Shown piece after piece: positions 36,152 to 44,565 of a stretch of DNA of 64,000 nucleotides (positions are counted from its first letter, which is position 1; every line of letters starts with the position of its first letter). Source of the stretch: Desulfobacteraceae bacterium (lineage in GTDB: Bacteria; Desulfobacterota; Desulfobacteria; Desulfobacterales; Desulfobacteraceae); NCBI GenBank assembly GCA_016744295.1, contig JADGEQ010000003.1, forward strand, positions 62,001-126,000, in the 5' to 3' direction. The notes under the pieces are model-generated. The model made no database searches. It was not told where the DNA came from and saw only the letters and a list, made by a program, of their open reading frames with translations. A program made the translations under genes and the position numbers.

Positions 36152-36682
36152 ATGATTATGATGGAAAAGATAAAAATCACATTAAAGGTAAATGGAAACG
36201 CCTGTGACGTTCTTGTGGCCCCGAATGACACGCTGTTGGAAGTGCTTCGAGACGAGCTGGGTCTGACCGGTTCAAAGGAAAGCTGTGGTGAAGGTGCCTG
36301 CGGGTCCTGTACCATTCACATGGATGGCAAACCTGTCCGCTCCTGTCTGACACTGGCGTTAGAAGCACAAGGGTGTGAAATTAAAACCGTAGAAGGGTTG
36401 GCCAATGGAGACCAATTGTCTGATTTGCAGGAATCTTTCATTCATCATGGTGCGGTTCAATGCGGGTTCTGCACCCCGGGGATGCTCATGTCCGCCGATG
36501 CCCTGCTCAAGGAGAACCCGAATCCCGATAGAAAAGAAGTTAGAAAAGCCATTGCAGGTAATATTTGCCGGTGCACAGGATATGCAAAAATAGTGAATGC
36601 GGTTGCCCATGCAACCCATCCACACGAAGGGTGCCCGGATTGCGGACCGCATTGTCATTCTGAAAACAAAGGGGAAAAATAA
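36152..36682 (+). CDS. HBCR-like 2x[2Fe-2S] subunit with Cys/His-rich tail
   Basis: 176-residue iron-sulfur subunit with both standard clusters: CGEGACGSCTIHMDG for the plant-type site, and CGFCTPGM with NICRCTGY for the second. After the normal end of the family it carries about 25 extra residues, including THPHEGCPDCGPHCHSE, a dense Cys/His cluster that could hold a metal. AAGGA precedes the ATG. It sits between the flavin and molybdenum subunit genes of the second enzyme. Confidence 0.92.
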   Translation: MIMMEKIKITLKVNGNACDVLVAPNDTLLEVLRDELGLTGSKESCGEGACGSCTIHMDGKPVRSCLTLALEAQGCEIKTVEGLANGDQLSDLQESFIHHGAVQCGFCTPGMLMSADALLKENPNPDRKEVRKAIAGNICRCTGYAKIVNAVAHATHPHEGCPDCGPHCHSENKGEK

Positions 36683-36683
36683 G

Positions 36684-38957
36684 ATGTCTGATTATGCCCT
36701 TATTGGAAAACGGATGCCAAGAATTGACTCCAGAACCAAGGTAATGGGAAAGGCTAAATTTACAGCTGACCTGAAACTGCCCGGCATGCTGGTGGGAAAA
36801 GTCAAAAGAAGCCCCTATGCCCATGCCCGCATCATCCGCATTGATACCTCAAAAGCCGAAGCCCTTGACGGCGTAAAATCCGTTGTTACCGGAAAAGATA
36901 CCCAGGGCGTCAAATGGGGCGTGTTTGCCTATACCCGTGATCAGCAGTTCATCCAGACTGAAAAAGTTCGCTACATTGGCGATGAGGTTGCAGGAGTTGC
37001 AGCGGTGGATGAAGAAACCGCACAAAAAGCCCTGGATCTGATCGAGGTTGAATATGACATATTGCCCGGTGTTTTTGAACCCATGGAAGCCATGGCATCG
37101 GCAACAGAACTGATCCATGAAGATTTTGCCAATAATATCAATGTCCACGTCAATATTGATACCGGGCAAGTGGATGAAAATTTCAAAAAAGCCCATTACA
37201 CAAGAGAAGACACCTATGTGTCTTCAGAAGAATCCTATTTTCAGGCAGAACCCTATGCCATTGTTGCACGGTTTGACCATGAGGAATGCTTGGAAATCTG
37301 GTGCCCCAATGGGGGACCGCACATGAAATCAAAGCCGCTTTCCAATTCCTTTAAAATCCCTTTACACAAGGTGAAGGTGAGAAAAATAGCCATTGGCGGT
37401 GCATTTGGGGGGAGGAGTGAAATCTGCCCGGTGGATTATATCTGTGCCCTTTTGGCTAAAAAGACCAATCTGCCTGTGAAGATCCAGTTTACAAGGGAAG
37501 AAAACACCATTGCCACCCGCCAGGGCCATTCCATGATCACCACCCATAAAACCGGCGTGGACAAACACGGCCATGTATTGGCAAGGGAAACCACCTGTTA
37601 CATGGATGGCGGGGCCTATTCCAGTACCGGCCCCATTGCCACAAGTGTGCCGTTTCTTTCAATGGAACAGGCCTATCGCATGGGGGCTGTTCGGTATAAC
37701 GGATACCGGGTGTACACCAACAAGCCCATCAGAGGGATGATCCGAACCCATGGCCGTTGTTTTGCCGCAGGCCTGGACACCCAGCTGGACATGATTGCCG
37801 AGCATTTGGGCATTGACCCTGTTGAAATGCGACTGAGAAATTCCCGCCAGCCCGGCGAATACACCAGTACCAAATCCCTGGTGGGTTCCTGCGCCATGGA
37901 TGAAACCATTCATAAGGCCGTGGATAAATCCGGGTGGAAAAACAAATTTGGAAAACTGCCTGCCTTCCACGGTATCGGCATTGGCACCAATTCTGTTCAG
38001 ACCGGATTTCCCATGGGGATTCGCGGTGGTTCCCAAAGTTTCATCAAATTTAATGAAGATGGTGAAGCAACCGTCATGTCAGGGGTTGTGGACAATGGCC
38101 AGGGCAATGACAATATGCTGGTTCAAATTGCGGCTGAAGTGCTGGGGCTGCTGCCCGAAGACATTCATCTTGTTTCTGCGGATACGGAAACCACCTCTTC
38201 AGATCCGGGGTCTTATTCCCAGGTTTCTACCTTTGTTGGTGGGCAGGCGGTACAGATTGCCGCTAAAAATTGCCGTAAAAAACTGTTTGATGTGGCATCA
38301 AAAATATTGAAAGTTGCGCCCGACACCCTGGATGCCAGGAATCGAATGATCTTTGTGAAAGAGGATCCTGAAAAATGTGTTTCCATCAAAAAAGTGGTTC
38401 GCATCAGCCTGATCAATTTTAATTCGGTGAACGCCGAAGGCGGATACTGGCCCAAGGTGGACATGAAGCGAGAATGGATATCCAACCCCTCTGGACAGAT
38501 GTGTGAAGCGTTTTCGTTTGGTACCACCATCATCGAAGTCAAGGTTGATCCACAAACAGGTCAGGTGGAAGTGCTCAATGCAACCGCCTGCCAGGATGTG
38601 GGCAAGGCCTTGAACCCCCTGGTTCTTGAGGGACAGTTTGAAGGTTCCGTTGCCATGGGCGGCCAGGGCGGCATGCTCACCGAATCCCATGAATGGAAAG
38701 AGGGCCGGTGCTTAAATTCCACCATGCTTGATTACAAGGTGCCCCTGGCCTGTGACATGCCCGAAATCAACAATATTATTGTGGAATCCATCGAACCCAA
38801 AGGTCCCTTCGGTGCAAAAGAGGCAGGTATGTCCATTGCCATGTCAGCTGCCCAGGCCTATGCCGGTGCGGTCAGCAATGCCATTGGTGTATACATGGAT
38901 TCTTTTCCGTTGACACCGGATAAAATCCTTGCAGCCATTAAAGGAAAACGCAAATGA
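36684..38957 (+). CDS. HBCR-like molybdenum subunit, altered active-site motif
   Basis: 757-residue molybdopterin subunit of the xanthine dehydrogenase family, closest by eye to 4-hydroxybenzoyl-CoA reductase HcrA. It contains GGAFGGRSE, VDNGQGNDN and, near the C terminus, GPFGAKEAGMS. The family normally has Glu at the position of Met716 (GxGE, or KEASE in HcrA as I recall it), so the usual general base appears to be missing. The RGxGxPQ block is also changed, to RGMIRTHGR. The start at 36684 follows GGGGAAAAATAAG. It is probably an enzyme on an aromatic CoA ester with unusual chemistry. The stop overlaps the yqeB-like gene (ATGA). Confidence 0.85.
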   Translation: MSDYALIGKRMPRIDSRTKVMGKAKFTADLKLPGMLVGKVKRSPYAHARIIRIDTSKAEALDGVKSVVTGKDTQGVKWGVFAYTRDQQFIQTEKVRYIGDEVAGVAAVDEETAQKALDLIEVEYDILPGVFEPMEAMASATELIHEDFANNINVHVNIDTGQVDENFKKAHYTREDTYVSSEESYFQAEPYAIVARFDHEECLEIWCPNGGPHMKSKPLSNSFKIPLHKVKVRKIAIGGAFGGRSEICPVDYICALLAKKTNLPVKIQFTREENTIATRQGHSMITTHKTGVDKHGHVLARETTCYMDGGAYSSTGPIATSVPFLSMEQAYRMGAVRYNGYRVYTNKPIRGMIRTHGRCFAAGLDTQLDMIAEHLGIDPVEMRLRNSRQPGEYTSTKSLVGSCAMDETIHKAVDKSGWKNKFGKLPAFHGIGIGTNSVQTGFPMGIRGGSQSFIKFNEDGEATVMSGVVDNGQGNDNMLVQIAAEVLGLLPEDIHLVSADTETTSSDPGSYSQVSTFVGGQAVQIAAKNCRKKLFDVASKILKVAPDTLDARNRMIFVKEDPEKCVSIKKVVRISLINFNSVNAEGGYWPKVDMKREWISNPSGQMCEAFSFGTTIIEVKVDPQTGQVEVLNATACQDVGKALNPLVLEGQFEGSVAMGGQGGMLTESHEWKEGRCLNSTMLDYKVPLACDMPEINNIIVESIEPKGPFGAKEAGMSIAMSAAQAYAGAVSNAIGVYMDSFPLTPDKILAAIKGKRK

Positions 38958-39799
38958 CAGAACAAAACCCATCAAACCTGGCAAAAGAATTGTCCCTGCC
39001 CATGAAAGATCTGGTTATTGCGATCAAAGGGGCAGGAGAAATGGCCACAGGGATTGCCTGTCGTCTTTTCAACGCCAATATCAAGCATATTTTCATGCTG
39101 GATATTGAGGCACCAATGGCTGTCCGACGACAGGTCAGCTTTTGTGAAGCCATCTATGACACCCATATTACCGTTGAAGGTGTGACAGCAAGAAAGGCTG
39201 AAGATAAATACCGCATTCCCTTTGTCTGGAAAGATAATGAGATTCCGGTGCTGGTTGATCCTTCATGGGTCTCGATCAATGCCATCCAGCCCCATGTGGT
39301 GATTGACGCCATCATTGCCAAAAAAAACATGGGTACAACCAGGGACGAAGCCGCCCTGGTCATTGGCCTTGGCCCCGGGTTTACCGCCGGAGATGATGTT
39401 CACTGCGTGATAGAAACCAACCGGGGCCATAATCTGGGCCGCCTTATCTTTAAGGGCTCTGCCGAAGCCAACACAGGCATTCCCGGCGCTATTTGCGGCA
39501 TCACCAAGGATCGGGTGCTCCGCGCGCCCTGTGCCGGTGTGTTTGCATCAACCCATTCCATTGGTGATATTGTCTATAAAAGCGATATTATCGGTTTTGT
39601 GGATGATACCGAAGTTTTGGCACCAATAGACGGAATGCTTCGGGGACTGATCAGAAATCAGACCCGGGTAAGATCGGGATCAAAAATAGGGGATATCGAT
39701 CCCAGAAACAAAAAAGAATATTGCCCGGCAATTTCGGAAAAAGCGCGGTCAATCGGCGGTTCCATACTTGAGGCAATATTAAAAGAATATAACCAATAA
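38954..39799 (+). CDS. yqeB: YqeB/EF2563-type molybdenum hydroxylase maturation protein
   Basis: 281-residue protein with a Rossmann-like start (AIKGAGEMATGIACRLF). It belongs to the EF2563/YqeB family, found next to selenium-dependent molybdenum hydroxylases and thought to help insert or modify the molybdenum cofactor. It includes the glycine motif IGLGPGFTAGDDVHCVIETNRGH (split across its middle) and a C-terminal biotinyl-like fold with DDTEVLAPIDGMLRGLI. It overlaps the upstream molybdenum subunit gene by four bases, so it probably serves one or both Mo enzymes. No selD or other selenium genes are in the window. Confidence 0.85.
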   Translation: MTEQNPSNLAKELSLPMKDLVIAIKGAGEMATGIACRLFNANIKHIFMLDIEAPMAVRRQVSFCEAIYDTHITVEGVTARKAEDKYRIPFVWKDNEIPVLVDPSWVSINAIQPHVVIDAIIAKKNMGTTRDEAALVIGLGPGFTAGDDVHCVIETNRGHNLGRLIFKGSAEANTGIPGAICGITKDRVLRAPCAGVFASTHSIGDIVYKSDIIGFVDDTEVLAPIDGMLRGLIRNQTRVRSGSKIGDIDPRNKKEYCPAISEKARSIGGSILEAILKEYNQ

Positions 39800-39847
39800 C
39801 TTAAGGTGGTAGAGCCCACCGGACAACCATAGACTTTGGGGGAAAAA

Positions 39848-41044
39848 ATGATGTTGAGCAACGCATATATTCCATATAAAGGCTACTATTCCTCGCCTTT
39901 TGCCAAATGGCAGGGATCATTGGCAAATGAACATTCCATTGTTTTGGGTGCAAAAACAGCAAAAAATTTTCTTGAAGCAAATGATATCAGCCCAAACCTG
40001 TTTGACTACCTTATTTTAGGTGCCACGGTTGGCCAGCCCCATTCTTTTTATGGCGGTCCCTGGTCCTCGGCACTTCTTGGTGCCCAAAACATTTCAGGAT
40101 GTCTGATCAGTCAGGCCTGTTCAACATCCACAACCGTAATTTGCCAGGCAGCCACCGGAATTGAAACCGGTCTTTACAACAGTGTTTTCACATTGATGAC
40201 GGACCGGTGCTCCAATGGCCCCCATACCATCTGGCCCAACCCGAAGGGCCCGGGGGGACAGGTAATTTCAGAAAACTGGGTCATGGATCAGTTCAACAAT
40301 GATCCCTGGGCTAAAAACGCCATGATCCAGACCGCTGAAAATGTGGCCAAAGAAAATGGTGTCACAAGAGAACAATGTGATGATGTGGCTCTCAGGCGCT
40401 ATGAACAATACCTGGATGCCCTTGCCAATGACCGTGCATTTCAAAAACAATACATGTTTCCCATCAGCCTTCAGGTATCAAAGAAAAAAAGTATCCGGTT
40501 GGAAGCGGATGAGGGCATCATGCCCACCACAAGAGAGGGTTTGGACAAGTTAAGACCCGTGTTGCCGGGTGGCGTACATACATTTGGCTCCCAGACCCAC
40601 CCGGCAGATGGCAATTGCGGGTTGATCGTGACCACAAAAGAGCTGGCAGCCGGCATGAGCAAAAATCCAAAGCTTGATGCACAGATTTTATCCTATGGGT
40701 ACTCCCGGGCCAAAAAAGGATTCATGGCCATGGCAGTGGTTCCGGCGGCCCAGATGGCGTTGGAAAGGGCTGGAATTTCCATTGATGAGGTTAAGGTTAT
40801 CAAGACCCATAATCCCTTTGCAGCCAACGATATCTATATGGCAGATCAGATGAACATTGATGTAAATATGATGAACAATTTTGGTTCTTCCCTTATTTTT
40901 GGTCATCCCCAGGCACCCACTGCCGGGCGTTTGATTATTGAAGGCATTGAAGAACTGGCAGACCTTGGCGGCGGCTATATGCTTTTCACCGGATGTGCAG
41001 CAGGTGACACCGGGGCAGCATTAATTTTAAAGATAGAAGCGTAA
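39848..41044 (+). CDS. Thiolase-like acyltransferase with variant active-site motifs
   Basis: 398-residue thiolase-fold protein. The nucleophilic cysteine is probably Cys91 in SQACSTSTT. The second-half motifs are modified: KTHNPFAAND replaces NEAFA, GHPQAPTAGR replaces the common GHPxGASG, and the C-terminal cysteine loop reads FTGCAAGDTGAA. It would cleave or form a 3-oxoacyl-CoA, here perhaps the last beta-oxidation step releasing acetyl-CoA and 2-aminobenzoyl-CoA. The ATG at 39848 follows GGGGG; a TTG at 39836 is less likely. Confidence 0.8.
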   Translation: MMLSNAYIPYKGYYSSPFAKWQGSLANEHSIVLGAKTAKNFLEANDISPNLFDYLILGATVGQPHSFYGGPWSSALLGAQNISGCLISQACSTSTTVICQAATGIETGLYNSVFTLMTDRCSNGPHTIWPNPKGPGGQVISENWVMDQFNNDPWAKNAMIQTAENVAKENGVTREQCDDVALRRYEQYLDALANDRAFQKQYMFPISLQVSKKKSIRLEADEGIMPTTREGLDKLRPVLPGGVHTFGSQTHPADGNCGLIVTTKELAAGMSKNPKLDAQILSYGYSRAKKGFMAMAVVPAAQMALERAGISIDEVKVIKTHNPFAANDIYMADQMNIDVNMMNNFGSSLIFGHPQAPTAGRLIIEGIEELADLGGGYMLFTGCAAGDTGAALILKIEA

Positions 41045-41136
41045 CATATTAAAACAGATAAAAAACCCTAGGTTCGCAGATAATAGTTGCGGTCCCTGGC
41101 ATCGGACTATAGATCGATAAACGGGAGGAAAAGAAT

Positions 41137-42282
41137 ATGCGTGCATTAATTATTGGCGGCGTTGGCGGAATGGGACAGGGAGTTGCAAAATATTTGGTAT
41201 GGGAAGAGCGGGTAACCGATGTCATCCTGGCTGACCTCTACCCGGCCCCGGAACGGCTGACCCCCAAATTACGGGAAAATAAAAAAACCACCCTCATAAA
41301 AATGGATGTTAACGAGCACGAGGCCATGGTTGCCGCTTTTAAAGAAGTTGATATCGTCATCAATACGGCAGGTCCTTTTTATAAAACGGCCGTGCCGGTT
41401 GCCAAAGCAGCTGTAGAGGCCAAAGTAAATTATATTGACATCTGCGATGATTATGAAGGCACCCAGATCCTTTTTAATTCTGACATTGACAAACTGGCAA
41501 AAGAAGCGGGCATTACGGTATTAACCGGCATGGGTTCAGATCCCGGAACAAACAATATCCTGGTTAAATGGTATGCGGACAAGCTGGACAAAGTGGATGA
41601 AGTGTATCTTTACTGGGTGGTCAGCATAGCGGAACTTGCCGGCGCGGCCTGGGACCACAGTCTGCACATGACCCTGGGACAAGTGCCCCAGTATATTGAT
41701 GGAAAGCTTGTGCAGGTTGAAGGCGGCACCGACGCCGTGTCTGAGCAATTTTTAGAACCCCTTGGCGAATGTCGCGTCCGTTATGTGGGCCATCCCCAGC
41801 CGTTGACCCTTCCCAAATACATCAAAGGTGTAAAAAACGTCATCATCAAAGGGGCACTTATTCCCCACTGGGTAGATGAAATGATTGCCGAGCAAAAGGC
41901 CACAGGATTTCTGGGAACTGATCCCATTGACATCAAGGGCACCTTGGTGACGCCATATGATGTGGCATTAAAAATGTGGGAAACCATCCCCGAAACCCGG
42001 GATAACGGTCCCCAGTCCTCGGGCCTTAAAGTGATAGTAAAAGGGGAAAAAGACGGAAACAAAATTACGTATACCGCAGACATGGCCGGCAGAATGGCCC
42101 CTGGAACAGGTCTTCCTGCTGCCATGGCAGCGCTTATGTTTGCTGACGGAGACGTTACCCATAAAGGTGTTGTCGCACCTGAAGGCTGTATTGATCCTGA
42201 AAAATTTATTGCTGCCTTCATCGGTAAAGGGGCTAAAATCCATCAGTCGAAAAAAGTAGACTCCATAATGGATCTCACATAA
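41137..42282 (+). CDS. Saccharopine dehydrogenase-like oxidoreductase
   Basis: 381-residue protein with an N-terminal NAD(P)-binding fold, IIGGVGGMGQGVAKYL, followed by INTAGPFYKTAVPVAKAAVE and YIDICDDYEG, a pattern of the saccharopine dehydrogenase / lysine-ketoglutarate reductase group. The catalytic role in this locus is unclear. An imine- or amino acid-forming or -splitting reaction next to the aminotransferase is possible. GGGAGG precedes the ATG. It follows the thiolase after 92 bp without an obvious terminator. Confidence 0.82.
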   Translation: MRALIIGGVGGMGQGVAKYLVWEERVTDVILADLYPAPERLTPKLRENKKTTLIKMDVNEHEAMVAAFKEVDIVINTAGPFYKTAVPVAKAAVEAKVNYIDICDDYEGTQILFNSDIDKLAKEAGITVLTGMGSDPGTNNILVKWYADKLDKVDEVYLYWVVSIAELAGAAWDHSLHMTLGQVPQYIDGKLVQVEGGTDAVSEQFLEPLGECRVRYVGHPQPLTLPKYIKGVKNVIIKGALIPHWVDEMIAEQKATGFLGTDPIDIKGTLVTPYDVALKMWETIPETRDNGPQSSGLKVIVKGEKDGNKITYTADMAGRMAPGTGLPAAMAALMFADGDVTHKGVVAPEGCIDPEKFIAAFIGKGAKIHQSKKVDSIMDLT

Positions 42283-42301
42283 CAACCAAGGAGACCTTAA
42301 A

Positions 42302-43552
42302 ATGACTGAAACACCCAAATTAAATATTCGCAAAAGTGTTGAACTGTATGAACAGGCATTGGATCTTGTTCCCGGTGGCGTTTTGGGGGCAAGAAAACCC
42401 GGCGACTTTATCAACGGGGAATACCCCATTTTTTTAGAAACAGCCAAAGGATGCCGGTTAACCGATGCGGACGGCAATAAATTTATTGATTTTTTATGCG
42501 GTTATGGCCCCATCATCCTGGGGTATCGTGAAGAAGAAGTTGACAAAGCGGTTTACCAGCAAATCAGTGAAAAAGGATTTTGCTTTACCCTGACACAGAA
42601 ATATCAAAATCTTCTGGCCCAAAAAATGAAAGAACTGGTTCCCTCTGCTGAAATGAGTATCTTTTTGAAGACCGGATCTGATGCCACCACAGCCGCCGTC
42701 AGGATTGCCCGTGCCCATACCAACAAAATAAAAGTGATGAGATGCGGTTATCACGGATGGCATGACTGGTGCGTGGAAATGAAAGGCGGTATCCCCTCAA
42801 AATTTTACGAGGATGTGTTTGAATTTCAGTACAACAGACTGGATCAACTTGAACAGCTGATGGCAGAACATGGCGATGAAACCGCCGCCGTCATCATGAC
42901 CCCCTTTGGTCATCCCAATCACCAGGAGATGCAGATTCCTGCTCCGGGATTTCTTGAAGGCGCAAAGGAAATTGCCCACAAATACGGCGCTGTTCTTATT
43001 TATGATGAAATTAGAACCGGCTTCAGGGTCTCCATGGGCGGTGCCCAGAAATACTATGGTGTCACCCCGGACCTGAGCGTACTTGGCAAAGCCATTGCCA
43101 ATGGCTATCCTATTTCGGTTGTTACCGGTAAAAAAGAGATCATGATGGCTGCGGAATCCAAATTGTTCATCTCATCCACGTTTTTTCCAAACAGCGAGGC
43201 ATTTGTTGCCGCCTTAAAAACAATTGAAATTATGGAACGGGAGAATGTTCTGGAAAACATCTGGGAAAAAGGCAACACCTTCATGAAACAGATCCAGGAA
43301 CTTATGGATAAACATGATGTGGGTGCCAAGCTTTCAGGTATTGCCCCCATGTTTTATATGACCTTTCCCAAAGATGACACCGGCGACTATAAAGCCAAAC
43401 GAAAAGACTTTTACACCCAGTTAATCCGTAAAGGCTTTTTCTTTACCCCGTTTCACCACGCGTATATTTCCTATCGTCACACCCAAAAAGATCTGGCACT
43501 GACCCTGACAGCCATTGATGAATCACTGGCCTATTTAAAAGAAAAATATTAA
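42302..43552 (+). CDS. Class III aminotransferase, glutamate-1-semialdehyde mutase-like
   Basis: 416-residue pyridoxal-phosphate enzyme. It has the cofactor-binding DEIRTGFR and the Schiff-base lysine in VLGKAIANGYP, with CGYGPIILGY near the start. It resembles glutamate-1-semialdehyde 2,1-aminomutases and omega-amino acid aminotransferases, but no heme-biosynthesis genes are nearby. It may remove an amino group from a pathway intermediate or an indolic amine. It lies 20 bp behind the saccharopine-dehydrogenase-like gene and is the last gene of the operon. Confidence 0.87.
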   Translation: MTETPKLNIRKSVELYEQALDLVPGGVLGARKPGDFINGEYPIFLETAKGCRLTDADGNKFIDFLCGYGPIILGYREEEVDKAVYQQISEKGFCFTLTQKYQNLLAQKMKELVPSAEMSIFLKTGSDATTAAVRIARAHTNKIKVMRCGYHGWHDWCVEMKGGIPSKFYEDVFEFQYNRLDQLEQLMAEHGDETAAVIMTPFGHPNHQEMQIPAPGFLEGAKEIAHKYGAVLIYDEIRTGFRVSMGGAQKYYGVTPDLSVLGKAIANGYPISVVTGKKEIMMAAESKLFISSTFFPNSEAFVAALKTIEIMERENVLENIWEKGNTFMKQIQELMDKHDVGAKLSGIAPMFYMTFPKDDTGDYKAKRKDFYTQLIRKGFFFTPFHHAYISYRHTQKDLALTLTAIDESLAYLKEKY

Positions 43553-43558
43553 TCTTAA

Positions 43559-43594
43559 AAATCTTCTTGTCCGAAATTTTGGACAAGAAGATTT
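43559..43594. terminator. Bidirectional terminator at the end of the catabolic operon
   Basis: AAATCTTCTTGTCC (43559-43572) and GGACAAGAAGATTT (43581-43594) form a perfect 14-bp stem with loop GAAATTTT. It sits between the convergent aminotransferase and TerB-like genes and would serve both. Confidence 0.85.
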
Positions 43595-43613
43595 GATTTC
43601 TCCTGGAATCTGT

Positions 43614-44069
43614 TCATGAAAGCTGTTTTCGTGCCCGCAGTTTTGCGTCGATCAACTGACCATGGCCTAGGTTAAGGAGGTTTGCAAGTTTGTGGGCAAA
43701 GTGGTCCTCATGGGCTTCAAGGTGATCGTCCAGCAAAATGATACGCCAGACAGATTCCATTATGTCGATCTTTTGTTGTTCGGTAAAATTTTCGTTTATA
43801 AAGCGCGTATAGCGAAAAAGGCTTACATACTCTCTGTCGTCTTTATCCCTTTCAGCCAGCAGGGTATCAACTTCCGGCCTGGAGATTCCAAAATTTGTCA
43901 CAAGTGTTGCAACCAGATGTTCTTTTTCTTCTTGACTGCACTCACCATCTGCATAGGCGGCTTCCAACAGCAGCACGGTCAAAGCCAAATGGGCGTTCAA
44001 CGCATCCTGTTCTGTGGTCTGGGCTTTGCCATTGTTGCTGCCAATGATTTTTTTGATTAAATCAAACAT
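43614..44069 (-). CDS. TerB-like tellurite-resistance/co-chaperone family protein
   Basis: 151-residue all-helical protein. The pattern of acidic helices LLLEAAYADGECSQEEKEHL and the later ILLDDHLEAHEDHFAHKLANLL matches the TerB family, with two metal-binding-like acidic repeats. These proteins are linked to stress responses but have no settled activity. The start at 44069 (MFDLIKK) is preferred, with AAGGA upstream; an ATG at 44165 would add 32 unlikely residues. It is a single gene, convergent with the catabolic operon. Confidence 0.75.
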   Translation of the reverse strand: MFDLIKKIIGSNNGKAQTTEQDALNAHLALTVLLLEAAYADGECSQEEKEHLVATLVTNFGISRPEVDTLLAERDKDDREYVSLFRYTRFINENFTEQQKIDIMESVWRIILLDDHLEAHEDHFAHKLANLLNLGHGQLIDAKLRARKQLS

Positions 44070-44565
44070 ATTTTTGTGATATCCTTTTTTTAGCCTGAAC
44101 CTAGCCAGGGGATGATTGGCACGTTTTTTCCTGCCACTATAACAAGGATAGAAACAAGGGGTCAAGGATTCTCCTTTGCATGGCGCTTGTTTTTACCTGA
44201 TTCAGATCTAATAACATAGTGAATCTCCAATATACCGTAATGGGGCCTTTTTCATTTGATTATTTTCGGTCCTATATAATTGAATTTAAAAACTGAAAGA
44301 TCTATTCATACCATATCTTGTATCAGGGAAAATCTTAAAAAAACTGGACGGGTGAAAGAAGTGCTCGTTTGTTTGATTTGGCGCGTCTCTATAGATACCA
44401 TCTATACAGACGAGAAATGCCGCTCCAGTCATATATGAATTTGCAATTTCTAACTGTTTAATGTAACGTTTTTATCATAATTTCCTGCAGATACAATTTG
44501 AACCTTTGAACAATTCAGACAAATATATGAAATTGCAAAACCAAACAAATTAAAACACAATAACT
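44070..44565. other. Intergenic region, A+T-rich, with an inverted repeat
   Basis: About 500 bases between the TerB-like and sensor kinase genes. The only structure I see is the inverted repeat at 44384-44412. No gene is supported. Confidence 0.5.
44384..44412. repeat. 13-bp inverted repeat with one mismatch
   Basis: CGTCTCTATAGAT and ATCTATACAGACG around ACC. It lies about 155 bp upstream of the sensor kinase start and could be an operator or an RNA hairpin. Confidence 0.75.
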
